Shown: positions 1 to 8,827, counted from the first letter of the stretch. The stretch: DNA of 64,000 bases from an uncultured Arenicella sp. (GCA_938048185.1 CALIVT010000003.1:1-64000); one strand, 5' to 3'. The notes: generated by a model from the sequence alone, not told the origin. Numbers and translations are program-made.

Positions 1-43
1 CATCCATGAGTCGCTTCGCTTCGCGACCGGCCTGCGGCCGTCC

Positions 44-64
44 AATTTCATTCCCGATGAAATT
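44..64. other. Short inverted repeat at window edge
   Basis: An 8-bp perfect inverted repeat (AATTTCAT / ATGAAATT) with a 5-base loop lies in the first 100 bases. No gene could be supported in positions 1-106, which is the far side of the tRNA-Lys terminator. Function unknown. Confidence 0.35.
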
Positions 65-106
65 GTCGAACGTAAGCATCCAATCCGACACGCCAAACAA
101 CGCAAA

Positions 107-131
107 TAAAAAAACCGCCAGAAGGCGGTTT
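107..131 (-). terminator. Rho-independent terminator of tRNA-Lys
   Basis: Read on the minus strand, a 7-bp stem (AACCGCC / GGCGGTT) with a 4-base loop is followed directly by a run of T residues. It begins 12 bases after the CCA end of the tRNA gene, so it most likely ends the tRNA transcript. Confidence 0.85.
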
Positions 132-142
132 CTTTGTTTGAA

Positions 143-218
143 TGGTGGGGCGTGGGCGGCTCGAACGCCCGACCACCTGATTAAAAGTCAGATGCTCTAC
201 CAACTGAGCTAACGCCCC
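143..218 (-). tRNA. tRNA-Lys (anticodon UUU)
   Basis: A 76-nt gene with the 3' CCA encoded. The 7-bp acceptor stem pairs GGGGCGT with ACGCCCC. The T-loop TTCGAGC and the D-arm TAGCTCAGTTGGTAGAGC are intact. The anticodon loop CTTTTAA gives anticodon TTT, which decodes lysine. It is transcribed on the same strand as the upstream ABC fusion gene but has its own promoter and terminator. In Pseudomonas aeruginosa a tRNA-Lys gene also follows queC and serves as an integration site for mobile islands; no integrase is visible here. Confidence 0.97.
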
Positions 219-236
219 GCACTCAAATGAGGCGTG

Positions 237-265
237 ATTATCTTTTTTTGCTAGGCCTTGGTCAA
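237..265 (-). promoter_or_regulatory. Sigma70-type promoter for tRNA-Lys
   Basis: On the minus strand a TTGACC -35 box (265-260) and a GATAAT -10 box (242-237) are separated by exactly 17 bases. The expected start is about 10 bases before the mature tRNA 5' end. The stretch after the -10 box (CACGCC) is GC-rich, as in stringently controlled stable-RNA promoters; that regulation is an inference. Confidence 0.8.
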
Positions 266-318
266 CCTTTTTTATTGGTTTATTTGCCTAAATACTGCGC
301 ATTTCTCGACTGCACGCT

Positions 319-1785
319 TTACGTCAGAATTATCACTAATTCAGCAAGAGATATCGCTAGCGTCGAATAGATTATAGTCTTTGTCGTGTGAATATTGAGC
401 TGATGAGCGGTTGTTTTAGGCGCCAAACCAAGGCTAACCACGGTTAAGGCGACCAAAACGCTGTAAATCACAGTCTTGGTAACGATTAAGCTCTTTTTTA
501 GGTCGTATTCAGTCAATGCCATCACCGCGTTAGTATTGGCCAAATCAAATAAATGATGCGCAGTGAGCACGCCGCCCGCCCACACACAGAAGGCAAACCA
601 ACTGATGGCGACCAACATCGAGATAAAGAGTGCCAGCACTGCGGGGGCTGCCAAGTACTGCTGGGGTGAGACACCCAGTAGCTTTAAGGCTCGAACTTGA
701 CGACTCCGCGTCATTTCTCCAAGCCAATTACTCACAATACTGCCCGACCGAGCGGCGAACAGCATGCCACCGATAGACGGCGCTAAATAGAGCACGTAGC
801 GCCCGCCCATCATCGACACCAGGCTTTCGGGTTTGACAAAAATGCCGACCCAGCCGCTTAGAGCGTTGTCAGACAACATTTTAACCACGGCCATGGTCGT
901 GGCCCCGAGCATTAAACCGACTAAGGCGAAGAAGACGATGCCAGTGATTAGGCTTAAATAGCTGGTATACGCGGCAATATGCAAAGCGTCACGCGGCGAT
1001 CGCGGTAACTGAAACAAGCTGCCAACGGTGAACACCAGCCCGATTAGCCAGCTCAATACCGGCCAATCTGCTCGATGCGGCGTATCGGCCTGCTTAGCTG
1101 ACTGCTCGGAAACTATGCTGAGCTCAGCTTGCAAGTACCGTTGTCGTTCTTGCAGCTCGCTTTGCGCGGTGGATTTCGGCCAGTCGGCTATCAACACCAG
1201 CTGCTGCCCTTGCAAGCGATAAACCTTGGTCGCGACGCGGGCGATATAAAATGGATTATGGGATACGGTAAGGCAAGCCTTGCTCGGGTCGGCGATTAGA
1301 CCGTTTACTGTGTCAGAGAGGCTGATTAAATTGGCAATATCTAAACCCGCGTCAGGCTCATCAAACATCACAAGGTCGGGGTGGCTAATAAGCGCTCTAG
1401 CAATCGCAACTCGACGCGTTTGCCCACCGCTTAGTTGGCTTATCGCCGCGTTATGCAGCGATGGTTCGACGTTCAACGTGGTTAAAATTGCCTCTATTTG
1501 GCTGAGCTCGATCTTGCGTTTGGCAAAACGCGCCACCAGTTTGAGATTATCGATTACGTTTAAATGGTCCAGCAGTGCGCCGTCTTGCAGCACCATGCTT
1601 GAGGTTGCGTCCTCGCTGAGTGTGATTGCCTCGTGGTGGTCGGCAATCAGGTTCAGTAGGGTTGATTTGCCGCCCCCGCTGTCACCCACAATCACCACAT
1701 GGTCACCTGCGGCGACGTGCAGCGACAGCTTATCGAATATAGGCTTAGACCCGTAGGCGAAGCTTAGACCCGAAATATCGAGCAC
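319..1785 (-). CDS. ABC transporter ATPase-permease fusion (MlaF-MlaE type)
   Basis: One 488-aa frame joins two proteins that are normally separate. Residues 1-215 are an ABC ATPase: Walker A GDSGGGKST, Q-loop VLQDGALLDHLNV (close to MlaF), signature LSGGQTRR, Walker B LVMFDEPDAGLD and an H-loop histidine in VSHN. After a short linker, residues from about 235 form a membrane domain with the MlaE-type segment LYLAPSIGGMLFAARSGS and then the RALKLLGVSPQQYL helix. MlaFE moves phospholipid between the inner and outer membranes with the MCE protein MlaD, but no mlaD, mlaC or mlaB is nearby. The start is GTG, overlapping the queC stop by one base (TAGTG), so translation is probably coupled. Substrate unknown. 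Confidence 0.85.
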   Translation of the reverse strand: MLDISGLSFAYGSKPIFDKLSLHVAAGDHVVIVGDSGGGKSTLLNLIADHHEAITLSEDATSSMVLQDGALLDHLNVIDNLKLVARFAKRKIELSQIEAILTTLNVEPSLHNAAISQLSGGQTRRVAIARALISHPDLVMFDEPDAGLDIANLISLSDTVNGLIADPSKACLTVSHNPFYIARVATKVYRLQGQQLVLIADWPKSTAQSELQERQRYLQAELSIVSEQSAKQADTPHRADWPVLSWLIGLVFTVGSLFQLPRSPRDALHIAAYTSYLSLITGIVFFALVGLMLGATTMAVVKMLSDNALSGWVGIFVKPESLVSMMGGRYVLYLAPSIGGMLFAARSGSIVSNWLGEMTRSRQVRALKLLGVSPQQYLAAPAVLALFISMLVAISWFAFCVWAGGVLTAHHLFDLANTNAVMALTEYDLKKSLIVTKTVIYSVLVALTVVSLGLAPKTTAHQLNIHTTKTIIYSTLAISLAELVIILT

Positions 1786-2453
1786 TAGATATTAGCCGGG
1801 TCCGGTGTGCCTGCTGCTTGAAAACCAGCTTCGCGAATTCTGCATGAATCACATTCACCACAAATTTTGCCGTCGGTGCGCGGGTTATAGCAGGAGATAG
1901 TCTGTGAATAGTCCACGCCTAGCGCGAGCCCCGCCTCGATGATTTCACCTTTACTCATAGTAATAATGGGCGCTTCGATCTTTATTACTTCGCCCTCTAC
2001 ACCGGCCTTGGTCGCAAGTTTAGCGAGTGTTTGAAAGGCTTCGATATACTCTGGGCGGCAATCAGGGTACCCCGAATAGTCCACGGCGTTTGCGCCAATA
2101 AAGATGGCATTCGCGTGCAATACTTCGGCCCAACCCAACGCAACCGACAAGAAAACCGTGTTACGAGCCGGCACATAAGTTATCGGAATGTCGTCAGTGG
2201 CCGCGGTGGGTACGCTTATTTCTTGGTCCGTTAAAGCAGAGCCCCCAAAGTTACCGATATCAATACGCACGACACGATGCTCCTTTGCGCCATTGCTTAC
2301 CGCCACTTTCTGAGCGCGATCTAACTCAATACGATGCCGTTGACCATAGTCCATACTAAGGGCATAACATTCATAGCCTTGGTCAATGGCCATGGCTAAT
2401 ACGGTCGCTGAATCAAGGCCGCCGGAAACGAGGACTACTGCTTTTTTACTCAT
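1785..2453 (-). CDS. queC: 7-cyano-7-deazaguanine synthase QueC
   Basis: Cytosolic enzyme that makes preQ0 from 7-carboxy-7-deazaguanine, ammonia and ATP, on the path to queuosine in tRNA. The N terminus carries the PP-loop [14 protein letters not shown] (SGGxDS). The C terminus has the zinc site with Cys residues in [20 protein letters not shown] at 2453 gives 222 aa, close to the family length; a GTG three codons earlier is possible. It lies 52 bp after queE on the same strand, so both preQ0 steps are co-transcribed. Confidence 0.96.
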   Translation of the reverse strand: MSKKAVVLVSGGLDSATVLAMAIDQGYECYALSMDYGQRHRIELDRAQKVAVSNGAKEHRVVRIDIGNFGGSALTDQEISVPTAATDDIPITYVPARNTVFLSVALGWAEVLHANAIFIGANAVDYSGYPDCRPEYIEAFQTLAKLATKAGVEGEVIKIEAPIITMSKGEIIEAGLALGVDYSQTISCYNPRTDGKICGECDSCRIREAGFQAAGTPDPANI

Positions 2454-2505
2454 TACTATCACACTCTATTTTTGCGTTGCAGGGAGATGCTGCCACCTAT
2501 ACCGA

Positions 2506-3162
2506 CTAACGCCCGGCCTCGTTTTCCCACAGCACTTTGTGTAGCTGAATTTGCATACGCACCGGTATTTGATCGCGTACTATCCAGTCAGCTAACTCGG
2601 TGGCCGATAATTCGTCGGCGGATGGAGAAAAGAATACATCGCACTTGTCACTCAGTGTGTGTTCCTCGACAAACGCTTTCGACCAATGGTAGTCAGATTG
2701 ATTACAGATCACAAACTTTAGACAATCGGTGGGCTTGATGAACTTCAAGTTCGAATACGTATTATTGGGTTCTTCATTAGAAGCAGGAGTTTTGATGTCA
2801 AGCACGACATAAACCCTAGGGTCAACATGACTGATGTCAATCGCACCACCGGTTTCGAGTGAGACCGAATAACCAGCATCGCACAAGGCGCTCATCAGGG
2901 CATGGCACTCGGGCTGAGCCAGGGGTTCGCCGCCGGTCACGGTAACGTGTTTGGTTTTGTACTGCGCTACGTCGGCTAAAATATCCGCGAGCTCGCGCTT
3001 TTCACCCCCGTGAAACGCATAAGCAGTATCGCAATAACTGCAGCGCATGGGGCAACCGGTTAGGCGCACAAACACGGTTGGATAGCCAACGGTTGCTGAC
3101 TCGCCTTGGATGGAAAAAAATATTTCGGTGATTCGTAGCGCCACGACTAAACGAGCCAACAA
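2506..3162 (-). CDS. queE: 7-carboxy-7-deazaguanine synthase QueE (radical SAM)
   Basis: Radical SAM enzyme that contracts the ring of 6-carboxy-tetrahydropterin to 7-carboxy-7-deazaguanine, the substrate of QueC. The iron-sulfur motif is CPMRCSYC (Cx3Cx2C), preceded by the family signature EIFFSIQGE. TVTGGEPL is the SAM-binding GGE motif. Length 218 aa is normal. The start used is TTG at 3162, because an AGAGG Shine-Dalgarno lies 8 bases upstream; GTG at 3144 is an alternative that matches the E. coli N terminus. It follows cpoB by 73 bp, an arrangement also seen in Pseudomonas. Confidence 0.95.
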   Translation of the reverse strand: MLARLVVALRITEIFFSIQGESATVGYPTVFVRLTGCPMRCSYCDTAYAFHGGEKRELADILADVAQYKTKHVTVTGGEPLAQPECHALMSALCDAGYSVSLETGGAIDISHVDPRVYVVLDIKTPASNEEPNNTYSNLKFIKPTDCLKFVICNQSDYHWSKAFVEEHTLSDKCDVFFSPSADELSATELADWIVRDQIPVRMQIQLHKVLWENEAGR

Positions 3163-3235
3163 GTGGCTCGCCTCTAAAATTTAGTTGGGCCGATAATAAA
3201 CTAGTTGGCTGCTAGCACAAACCAGTAAGCAGAAA

Positions 3236-4684
3236 CTAATTAGACGACGCTAGCTGGTTTTTGGCGGCAATAGCGGCGTCTGACTTCGGATGATAATTCA
3301 CAATTTCCTGAAACAGAATACGCGCTTCAATCTGGTTACCCTGACTTTGCTCTATGTAAGCCGTTTTTAACATTGCGTCTGGCAAGCGATTACTCTGCGG
3401 AAAATCTTTGATGATTGTTTTCAGGTGAACTTTAGCAACGTCAAGTTTGCGGCTAACGTGCATCGCTTCAGAAATCCAATAGTGCGCATCGTCCGCACGA
3501 TCGCCGCGCGGATACGCGGCAATTTGTTGCTCGAAAACAGTTGATGCTTCTTCGTACTTCGACTGCTTGAGTAGTTCGAAGCCTTGATTGTAAAACTCCA
3601 CCTCGGTTAAACCACCTGACGCCGCGACAGGGGCAGCAGAGTTAGTAGTAGCAGGTGCGGCAACAGAGTTATTTGCACCAGCCGAGCCAGTAGACGCTGA
3701 AGAGCCTGACGGGCCGACAGGCACTGTGTTGGCGACAATTGCGCCATCTGCTGAGCCTTGAGTCGTCGGCACAGCAATAACACCACCGCCAGACGGGTAG
3801 CGTTGCCCTTGAGGGGCGCGCGGCGCTTGTGCGTTAGTGCCAGGCAAGTCTTGAGAATACACTGACGTATCTCGCACTGTATTACCACTGGTGTTAATTG
3901 TTTGGGACTCAAACTCTTGGGAGCCACGCGACTGGGTTCCGGCCCCAGTAACCGGTACATTTTGAACCGGGCGACCAATACTACGATCAACCACCGGCGG
4001 ATAGTTATCAGCGGCTTGATTGCGATCAAGAGGCGGCGCATTAATCACGCGCTCCTCGACACCTTCACGGCTGCCGTAATTAGCATTCGCAGCCTGGTCA
4101 ACCACGGCCCCACCTGCTGGATTAGAGCCGTTCGCAGGAGTAGAGCCGTTCGCTTGATCAGAATAAGTGTCTGCATTGGGACGCCCACCTTGAACTACCG
4201 GCTGATATTCTGGATTAATGCCAACATCTTCCCACTCTGGCTTAGCTTGCGCAGGCGGGATAGTGCCAGAACCACGTTGTACCGAAGTATTGCCGCCTAA
4301 AGTGCTTTGGCCTGACGTACTTTGATCTCTAGCGCCTTGATTTAATGCGCTTTGGTCTAAAGACCCTTGATTCAATGGCCCTTGATTTGGCGTATTAGCG
4401 CCTGGGAAATTCCCGACGGGTCGATTGTCGTACCCACGTTGAGGTTCATCTGAGCGCGGTTGGCTGGCCAGCTGTCGCTGTAATTTGCGCATTTGAAACT
4501 GCTGTCGCTCAACCATGTCGCGCAATTCCGCAATTTCTTGTCGCAGATTCTGGACTTCAAAAATGAGGTTGGCTTGACCGCCGTTTTGTTGTGCATGCGC
4601 AGAATTAAAAATCGGGGTAACACTGAGTGCAACCCCGACCACTGTAATTCTGAGTGTACCTACAACTGCGTTAATTCGTTGCAT
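3236..4684 (-). CDS. cpoB: Cell division coordinator CpoB / Tol-Pal protein YbgF, with long linker
   Basis: Periplasmic partner of TolA and PBP1B that couples outer-membrane constriction to peptidoglycan synthesis. A signal peptide ends near HAQQNGG. It is followed by the trimerising coiled coil (FEVQNLRQEIAELRDMVERQ) and, from about residue 360, a TPR domain (EFYNQGFELLKQSKYEEA, then AHYWISEAMHVSRKL). At 482 aa it is nearly twice the usual length. The excess is a Q/N/G/S/P-rich stretch of about 280 residues between the coiled coil and the TPRs, with degenerate NQG/DQS repeats near its start. It is last in the tol-pal operon, 105 bp after pal with a hairpin in the gap. Confidence 0.92.
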   Translation of the reverse strand: MQRINAVVGTLRITVVGVALSVTPIFNSAHAQQNGGQANLIFEVQNLRQEIAELRDMVERQQFQMRKLQRQLASQPRSDEPQRGYDNRPVGNFPGANTPNQGPLNQGSLDQSALNQGARDQSTSGQSTLGGNTSVQRGSGTIPPAQAKPEWEDVGINPEYQPVVQGGRPNADTYSDQANGSTPANGSNPAGGAVVDQAANANYGSREGVEERVINAPPLDRNQAADNYPPVVDRSIGRPVQNVPVTGAGTQSRGSQEFESQTINTSGNTVRDTSVYSQDLPGTNAQAPRAPQGQRYPSGGGVIAVPTTQGSADGAIVANTVPVGPSGSSASTGSAGANNSVAAPATTNSAAPVAASGGLTEVEFYNQGFELLKQSKYEEASTVFEQQIAAYPRGDRADDAHYWISEAMHVSRKLDVAKVHLKTIIKDFPQSNRLPDAMLKTAYIEQSQGNQIEARILFQEIVNYHPKSDAAIAAKNQLASSN

Positions 4685-4716
4685 AATAGACCTGTAGAAA
4701 TACCCTTTAGAAACGC

Positions 4717-4743
4717 CTAGGGATACCGTTAAAGTATCCCTAG
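4717..4743 (-). other. Hairpin between pal and cpoB
   Basis: A perfect 10-bp inverted repeat (CTAGGGATAC / GTATCCCTAG) with a 7-base loop. It lies after the pal stop and before the cpoB start. No run of U follows on the minus strand, so it is more likely an attenuating or mRNA-stabilising stem than a full terminator. Confidence 0.6.
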
Positions 4744-4789
4744 CGTATCACTCTCACTTACCCCAGCAGGGAAGGTGAGAAAAACTTAA

Positions 4790-5320
4790 TTAGTACTTAA
4801 TTTCGACGCGGCGATTCGCCTGCCATGCTGCTTCGTTATGAGCAGGATCAGCTGGACGTTCTTCACCGTACGAAATAGTTTGAATAGTACTTGCTGAGTT
4901 AACCGCATTCATTACCTGAGACACAGTTTGTGCACGACGCTCACCCAAGGCTAGATTGTAATCGCGTGTACCACGCTCATCAGCGTGACCTTCTAGATTC
5001 ACTTGCGCACCGCCCTGTTGACCTAGGTGTTGCGCGTGACGCGTGGCAATCACTCTTGATCGCTCGTCCATCGCCGAGCTATTGTATTCGAAGTAAAGCG
5101 TGGTGTAATTTAGTGGGTCACCGTTAATGCCTAAACGCTCTAAATCAGACAAAGAATATTCGTCTAAGCCAAACGCGCCTTTTGCATTACGGCTGTCGGC
5201 GTCAGATAAGGTAGAAGTAGTGTCATCTTCAATAGCAACAGGTGCTTCCTTTTTAGAGGCACAAGCTGTTAGCACCAAAGCCATTAATATGGTCAAGATA
5301 AGACCTGATTTACGATTCAT
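4790..5320 (-). CDS. pal: Peptidoglycan-associated lipoprotein Pal
   Basis: Outer-membrane lipoprotein that binds peptidoglycan and TolB during envelope constriction. ATG at 5320 gives 176 aa, a typical length, and puts a GGAG Shine-Dalgarno at the right distance. The frame is open 29 codons further upstream, but that would precede the signal peptide with an implausible leader. The lipobox is LTAC. The OmpA-like domain includes LYFEYNSSAMD and the peptidoglycan-binding segment LEGHADERGTRDYNLALGER. It follows tolB by 43 bp. Confidence 0.97.
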   Translation of the reverse strand: MNRKSGLILTILMALVLTACASKKEAPVAIEDDTTSTLSDADSRNAKGAFGLDEYSLSDLERLGINGDPLNYTTLYFEYNSSAMDERSRVIATRHAQHLGQQGGAQVNLEGHADERGTRDYNLALGERRAQTVSQVMNAVNSASTIQTISYGEERPADPAHNEAAWQANRRVEIKY

Positions 5321-5363
5321 AATTTCACTCCGAGAATGATAGTTTTTTGTTGGCCGTGTTATT

Positions 5364-6674
5364 TTATTTTCTAAGCGGTGACCACGCCGGCTCACGCACA
5401 TCACCACTTACAAGCTCTAACCGAGTTCGCACACGGCCATCAGCAGAAGCCACCATCAAGGCCGGCTCAAACTGTTGTTCAGTTTTATACAATACCATGT
5501 CTCCATTAGGAGAAAAACTAGGACTTTCATCGAATTTTGCCAGTGTTAGCGGCGTAATGCGACTTGTTTCTTCATCCATTACCACGATTCTTCCGCCTTC
5601 GTGCACCATCACAATTTTGCGCCCGTCTAAATCGTAAGACGCGTTGGCACTTTCGTCGCCTTCAAAGGTCATACGAGTAACTGATTTATCGCTCATGCTG
5701 TAGCTGTAAATTTGGGGCTTGCCCGAGCGGCTAGAGGTGAATAAAAAGCTTTCTCCTCTGGGCGACCACGACGGCTCGGTATCAATACCGTAATGCGAGC
5801 TAATGCGTTGATGCTGCTTAGTTAACACGTCGTATACGTATATATCGGGGCTGCCATGGCGCGACGTAGAGTAGGCAATTTTGCTCCCATCTGGTGACCA
5901 TGCAGGCGCCGAGTTAACCCCTTTAAAATCAGCGATGACTTTTTCTTTACCAGTGTTTAGGTCTACAGTCTTGATGATTGGGCCGCGACTCGCATAGCTC
6001 ACAAACGCGAGTTCCGTGCTATCTGGTGACCAAGATGGCGACAATATGGGCTTCCAAGACGCGGCCATTTCTACGGCACCGTAGCCGTCCCAGTCGGAAA
6101 CCATCAATTGATAACGAAAGCGCTGATACTCAACCTCTTTGCGTTCAACGTAAGCCATGCGTGACTGAAAGGCTCCCGGGCGCCCGGTAAACGCTTCATA
6201 GACATTATCGCTAACAACGTGCGCTGCGGTTCTAAGGTTGCGCATTGATAAGCCGCTGATACGTTTGCCACGACCAATTTGTTTCTGACGCGCGATATCG
6301 TATATACGAAACTGAATTTCATATTGATCAGCACCGAGGGTGAGCACTTCACCAATCACAAGAATCTCAGCGTTGATAAAACGCCAATCTTTATAGCGAA
6401 CCTCTTCGTCACGTGATGGTTGGCTTAGAAAGCTTGCGGGCGGGATCGATTCAAATTTACCCGACGCGTTTAGATCAAACGCGACAATTTCATGAATCTG
6501 ATGCTCAATCAACGAACCGTCGGTCACTTTAAACGGAACAATGGCAATGGGTATGCCCTTGACCGCGGCCCCGGTTATATTTAGCTCAACCTGCGCGCTA
6601 CTTGCACTCACCCAAGCAACACTGGCAATGGCGAGCAATACAAGAAAAGAACGAATGGATTTTAATTTACTCAT
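5364..6674 (-). CDS. tolB: Tol-Pal system beta-propeller protein TolB
   Basis: Periplasmic protein that binds Pal and is released by TolA under proton-motive force. A signal peptide ends in ASSAQ. An N-terminal TolB domain with the segment IAIVPFK is followed by WD-like beta-propeller blades with repeated SWSPDSTELAF / AWSPDGSKIAY / SWSPRGESFLF / SFSPNGDMVLY motifs. Length 436 aa is normal. The gene lies 30 bp after tolA. Confidence 0.97.
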   Translation of the reverse strand: MSKLKSIRSFLVLLAIASVAWVSASSAQVELNITGAAVKGIPIAIVPFKVTDGSLIEHQIHEIVAFDLNASGKFESIPPASFLSQPSRDEEVRYKDWRFINAEILVIGEVLTLGADQYEIQFRIYDIARQKQIGRGKRISGLSMRNLRTAAHVVSDNVYEAFTGRPGAFQSRMAYVERKEVEYQRFRYQLMVSDWDGYGAVEMAASWKPILSPSWSPDSTELAFVSYASRGPIIKTVDLNTGKEKVIADFKGVNSAPAWSPDGSKIAYSTSRHGSPDIYVYDVLTKQHQRISSHYGIDTEPSWSPRGESFLFTSSRSGKPQIYSYSMSDKSVTRMTFEGDESANASYDLDGRKIVMVHEGGRIVVMDEETSRITPLTLAKFDESPSFSPNGDMVLYKTEQQFEPALMVASADGRVRTRLELVSGDVREPAWSPLRK

Positions 6675-6704
6675 TGGTTATACGCTTATTGGTTCTGACA
6701 TCAA

Positions 6705-7613
6705 TTATTTTTTAAGGTTGATATTTAAGTTCTGTAATTGTTGGTGAGCGGTCGCGTCTTCTTCCTGGCTAGGGAACGGCAGAGGACTTGCCTGTAAAAT
6801 AGCCGTTTCGACACTGCGATCAAAGTCAGGCAAGCCGCTCGAGTTTATGACACGCACCGATTGCACATCACCAGATGGAGACAGTTTAATATTTACTTTT
6901 ACCACGCGCCAAGCTTCTGTGCCGGGTGCTACGCGCCAGCGGTCTTTAATCGCCTGCTCAATACGCGAAGAATACAAGCTCATCACGGTTGCACTGCGCT
7001 CTTTGGCAACCTGATCTGCCGCCTGGCGCTGGCGCTCGGCTTCTTCATTCGCGAGCTCTGCCTCTAAGCGCGCTCGGCGTTTAGCATCTTCGGCATCGCG
7101 AATACGTTTTTCTTCAGCGGCCTTAGCTTTGCGTTTCTTATCTGCTTCGGCCTTTTTCTTGCGTTCGGCATCGGCTTTCTTCTTCCGATCAGCCGCTTCT
7201 TTTTCTTCTTTCTTTTTCTTTAGGGCAATGGCTTCTCGCTCACGCTCTAACTCAGCTGCTTTCTCTTTTTCCTTCTTTTGCTGATCTTTTAGCTTTTCGA
7301 TTTCCAGCTTTTCTTTCTCGGCTTCCTGCTTGAGCTTGTCTAACCGTTCGCGCTCGCGTTTTTCTTTTTCGCGCTTCTGACGCTCGCGCTCACGATCTTG
7401 TTGCTTTAGCTTTTCTTGTTGGTCTTTAATATCCGACTCATTAATCACGCTGGCATTAATAGTGTCAACTTTCTCGGCATCAAACGCGTCAACCGTTTCG
7501 CGGTTTTCCGTATAGTTAAACACCATGGCCCCAATGATAACCAAATGCACAATACCCGCAGCGATATACGCAACGGTCCTGTTCTTTAAGCCAGCCTTTC
7601 TTCTATTGCTCAT
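6705..7613 (-). CDS. tolA: Cell envelope protein TolA
   Basis: Inner-membrane protein that spans the periplasm and passes force from TolQR to TolB-Pal. It has one N-terminal membrane segment (about residues 13-30), then a long Lys/Glu/Arg/Ala-rich helix (about 65-205), then a globular TolA-III/TonB-like C-terminal domain (KVNIKLSPSGDVQSVRVINSSG). 302 aa, shorter than the E. coli protein because of a shorter helix. It starts 6 bp after tolR. Confidence 0.94.
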   Translation of the reverse strand: MSNRRKAGLKNRTVAYIAAGIVHLVIIGAMVFNYTENRETVDAFDAEKVDTINASVINESDIKDQQEKLKQQDRERERQKREKEKRERERLDKLKQEAEKEKLEIEKLKDQQKKEKEKAAELEREREAIALKKKKEEKEAADRKKKADAERKKKAEADKKRKAKAAEEKRIRDAEDAKRRARLEAELANEEAERQRQAADQVAKERSATVMSLYSSRIEQAIKDRWRVAPGTEAWRVVKVNIKLSPSGDVQSVRVINSSGLPDFDRSVETAILQASPLPFPSQEEDATAHQQLQNLNINLKK

Positions 7614-7619
7614 TTTTTG

Positions 7620-8045
7620 CTACTGTTTTGCTGGTAGTGGATCAGTGACTAGACTAACGCTCTCTACGCCGGCATTTTTCAATAACACCATGGCTTGTAA
7701 GACATCATCATAAATCGCTTGCTTATCACCGCGCACCAAAAAATCGGTGGCCGGCTTCTCTCGAAACAACGCGGCAGCATACAGTTGCACCTCAGGCCCG
7801 GTCTTCTTCAGATCGTCTATATACAGCTGACCATCCGCATCCACCGTCAAAATAAACGGCTCGGGTGATTCCTCGTTTAATTCAACCGGGTTCGCGGTTG
7901 TTTGTGGCAACTCAATTTTCACGCCTTCAGTTAACAGCGGGGCGGTCACCATAAAAATGATGAGCAGCACCAGCATCACATCAATGTAGGGCACTACATT
8001 GATCTCGGCGATGGGTTTGCGTTTACGGTCGCGATATTTACTCAT
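7620..8045 (-). CDS. tolR: Tol-Pal system proton-channel subunit TolR
   Basis: ExbD/TolR family. A single membrane segment (about 17-36, VVPYIDVMLVLLIIFMVTAP) carries the conserved proton-binding Asp at residue 22. A periplasmic domain of about 100 residues follows. Length 141 aa is normal. It is 14 bp after tolQ. This Asp is a useful reference for the vWA membrane proteins at 15531-17605. Confidence 0.96.
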   Translation of the reverse strand: MSKYRDRKRKPIAEINVVPYIDVMLVLLIIFMVTAPLLTEGVKIELPQTTANPVELNEESPEPFILTVDADGQLYIDDLKKTGPEVQLYAAALFREKPATDFLVRGDKQAIYDDVLQAMVLLKNAGVESVSLVTDPLPAKQ

Positions 8046-8059
8046 AACTCAGCGCGCGA

Positions 8060-8827
8060 TTAACGTTCTTCAATCGCAAGCTGACGATTCACGATGCTCA
8101 CGAACTCTTCCATAAAAATTTCATATTTACCAACCAGTTTCTCAACTTCATGAGAATATCGGTTATACGCTATTACCGCCGGAATAGCGGCGAACAAACC
8201 CATGGCGGTTGCGATCAAGGCCTCGGCAATGCCTGGCGCCACACTGGCAATGGTCGCTTGCTGGGTAGAAGAACCTAACGAGATAAACGAGTTCATAATC
8301 CCCCACACAGTTCCAAACAGGCCGACGTAGGGCGAGGTAGAGCCCACGGTTGCAAGAAACGGAATTTGAGATTCAAGATGGTCTATCTCGCGGCCTAGTT
8401 CAACACGCATAGCGCGCTGCACGGCGTCAAGCAGATCATTATTATTGGCATAACCGCGTTCTGACAAGCGCTGATACTCGCGATAGCCGGCGACAAAAAT
8501 TTCGCTCATGCCCGACGCTTTTTTGGTTTCAGCGCCCCATTGATTGTACAGCGCCTGCATGCTGCCGCCCGACCAAAACTCACGCTCAAATTTGGCGGTT
8601 AATCTGCGCTCTTTCCGCAGACTAAAAAACTTCGAAAAAATTATTGACCAAGAGAACAGCGATGCAAGCAGCAACAGCAGCATCACCAACTGTACGGTTA
8701 TACTCGCCTCACTGATGAGCGAGATGATAGACATACTGTCAGCAGCGTGCGCACCGGCTGACTGACTGATGGCATCAGCCGCCGCGCCCAGTGTTTCGGC
8801 TTGAAGATCTTGATTTTCGTTTGGCAT
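8060..8827 (-). CDS. tolQ: Tol-Pal system proton-channel subunit TolQ
   Basis: MotA/TolQ/ExbB family inner-membrane channel. The family core LATVGSTSPYVGLFGTVWGI and the last membrane helix PGIAEALIATAMGLFAAIPA are intact. ATG at 8827 gives 255 aa, including about 30 polar residues before the first membrane helix, longer than usual. The frame is also open to TTG at 8851. A later ATG in front of SIISLISEAS would give the E. coli-like N terminus but has no good Shine-Dalgarno. Start uncertain, function not. Confidence 0.95.
   Translation of the reverse strand: MPNENQDLQAETLGAAADAISQSAGAHAADSMSIISLISEASITVQLVMLLLLLASLFSWSIIFSKFFSLRKERRLTAKFEREFWSGGSMQALYNQWGAETKKASGMSEIFVAGYREYQRLSERGYANNNDLLDAVQRAMRVELGREIDHLESQIPFLATVGSTSPYVGLFGTVWGIMNSFISLGSSTQQATIASVAPGIAEALIATAMGLFAAIPAVIAYNRYSHEVEKLVGKYEIFMEEFVSIVNRQLAIEER

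Noticed and set aside
6-212. A 68-codon plus-strand frame at the window start
   Set aside because: It runs through the antisense of the tRNA-Lys gene and its terminator; no protein-like features.
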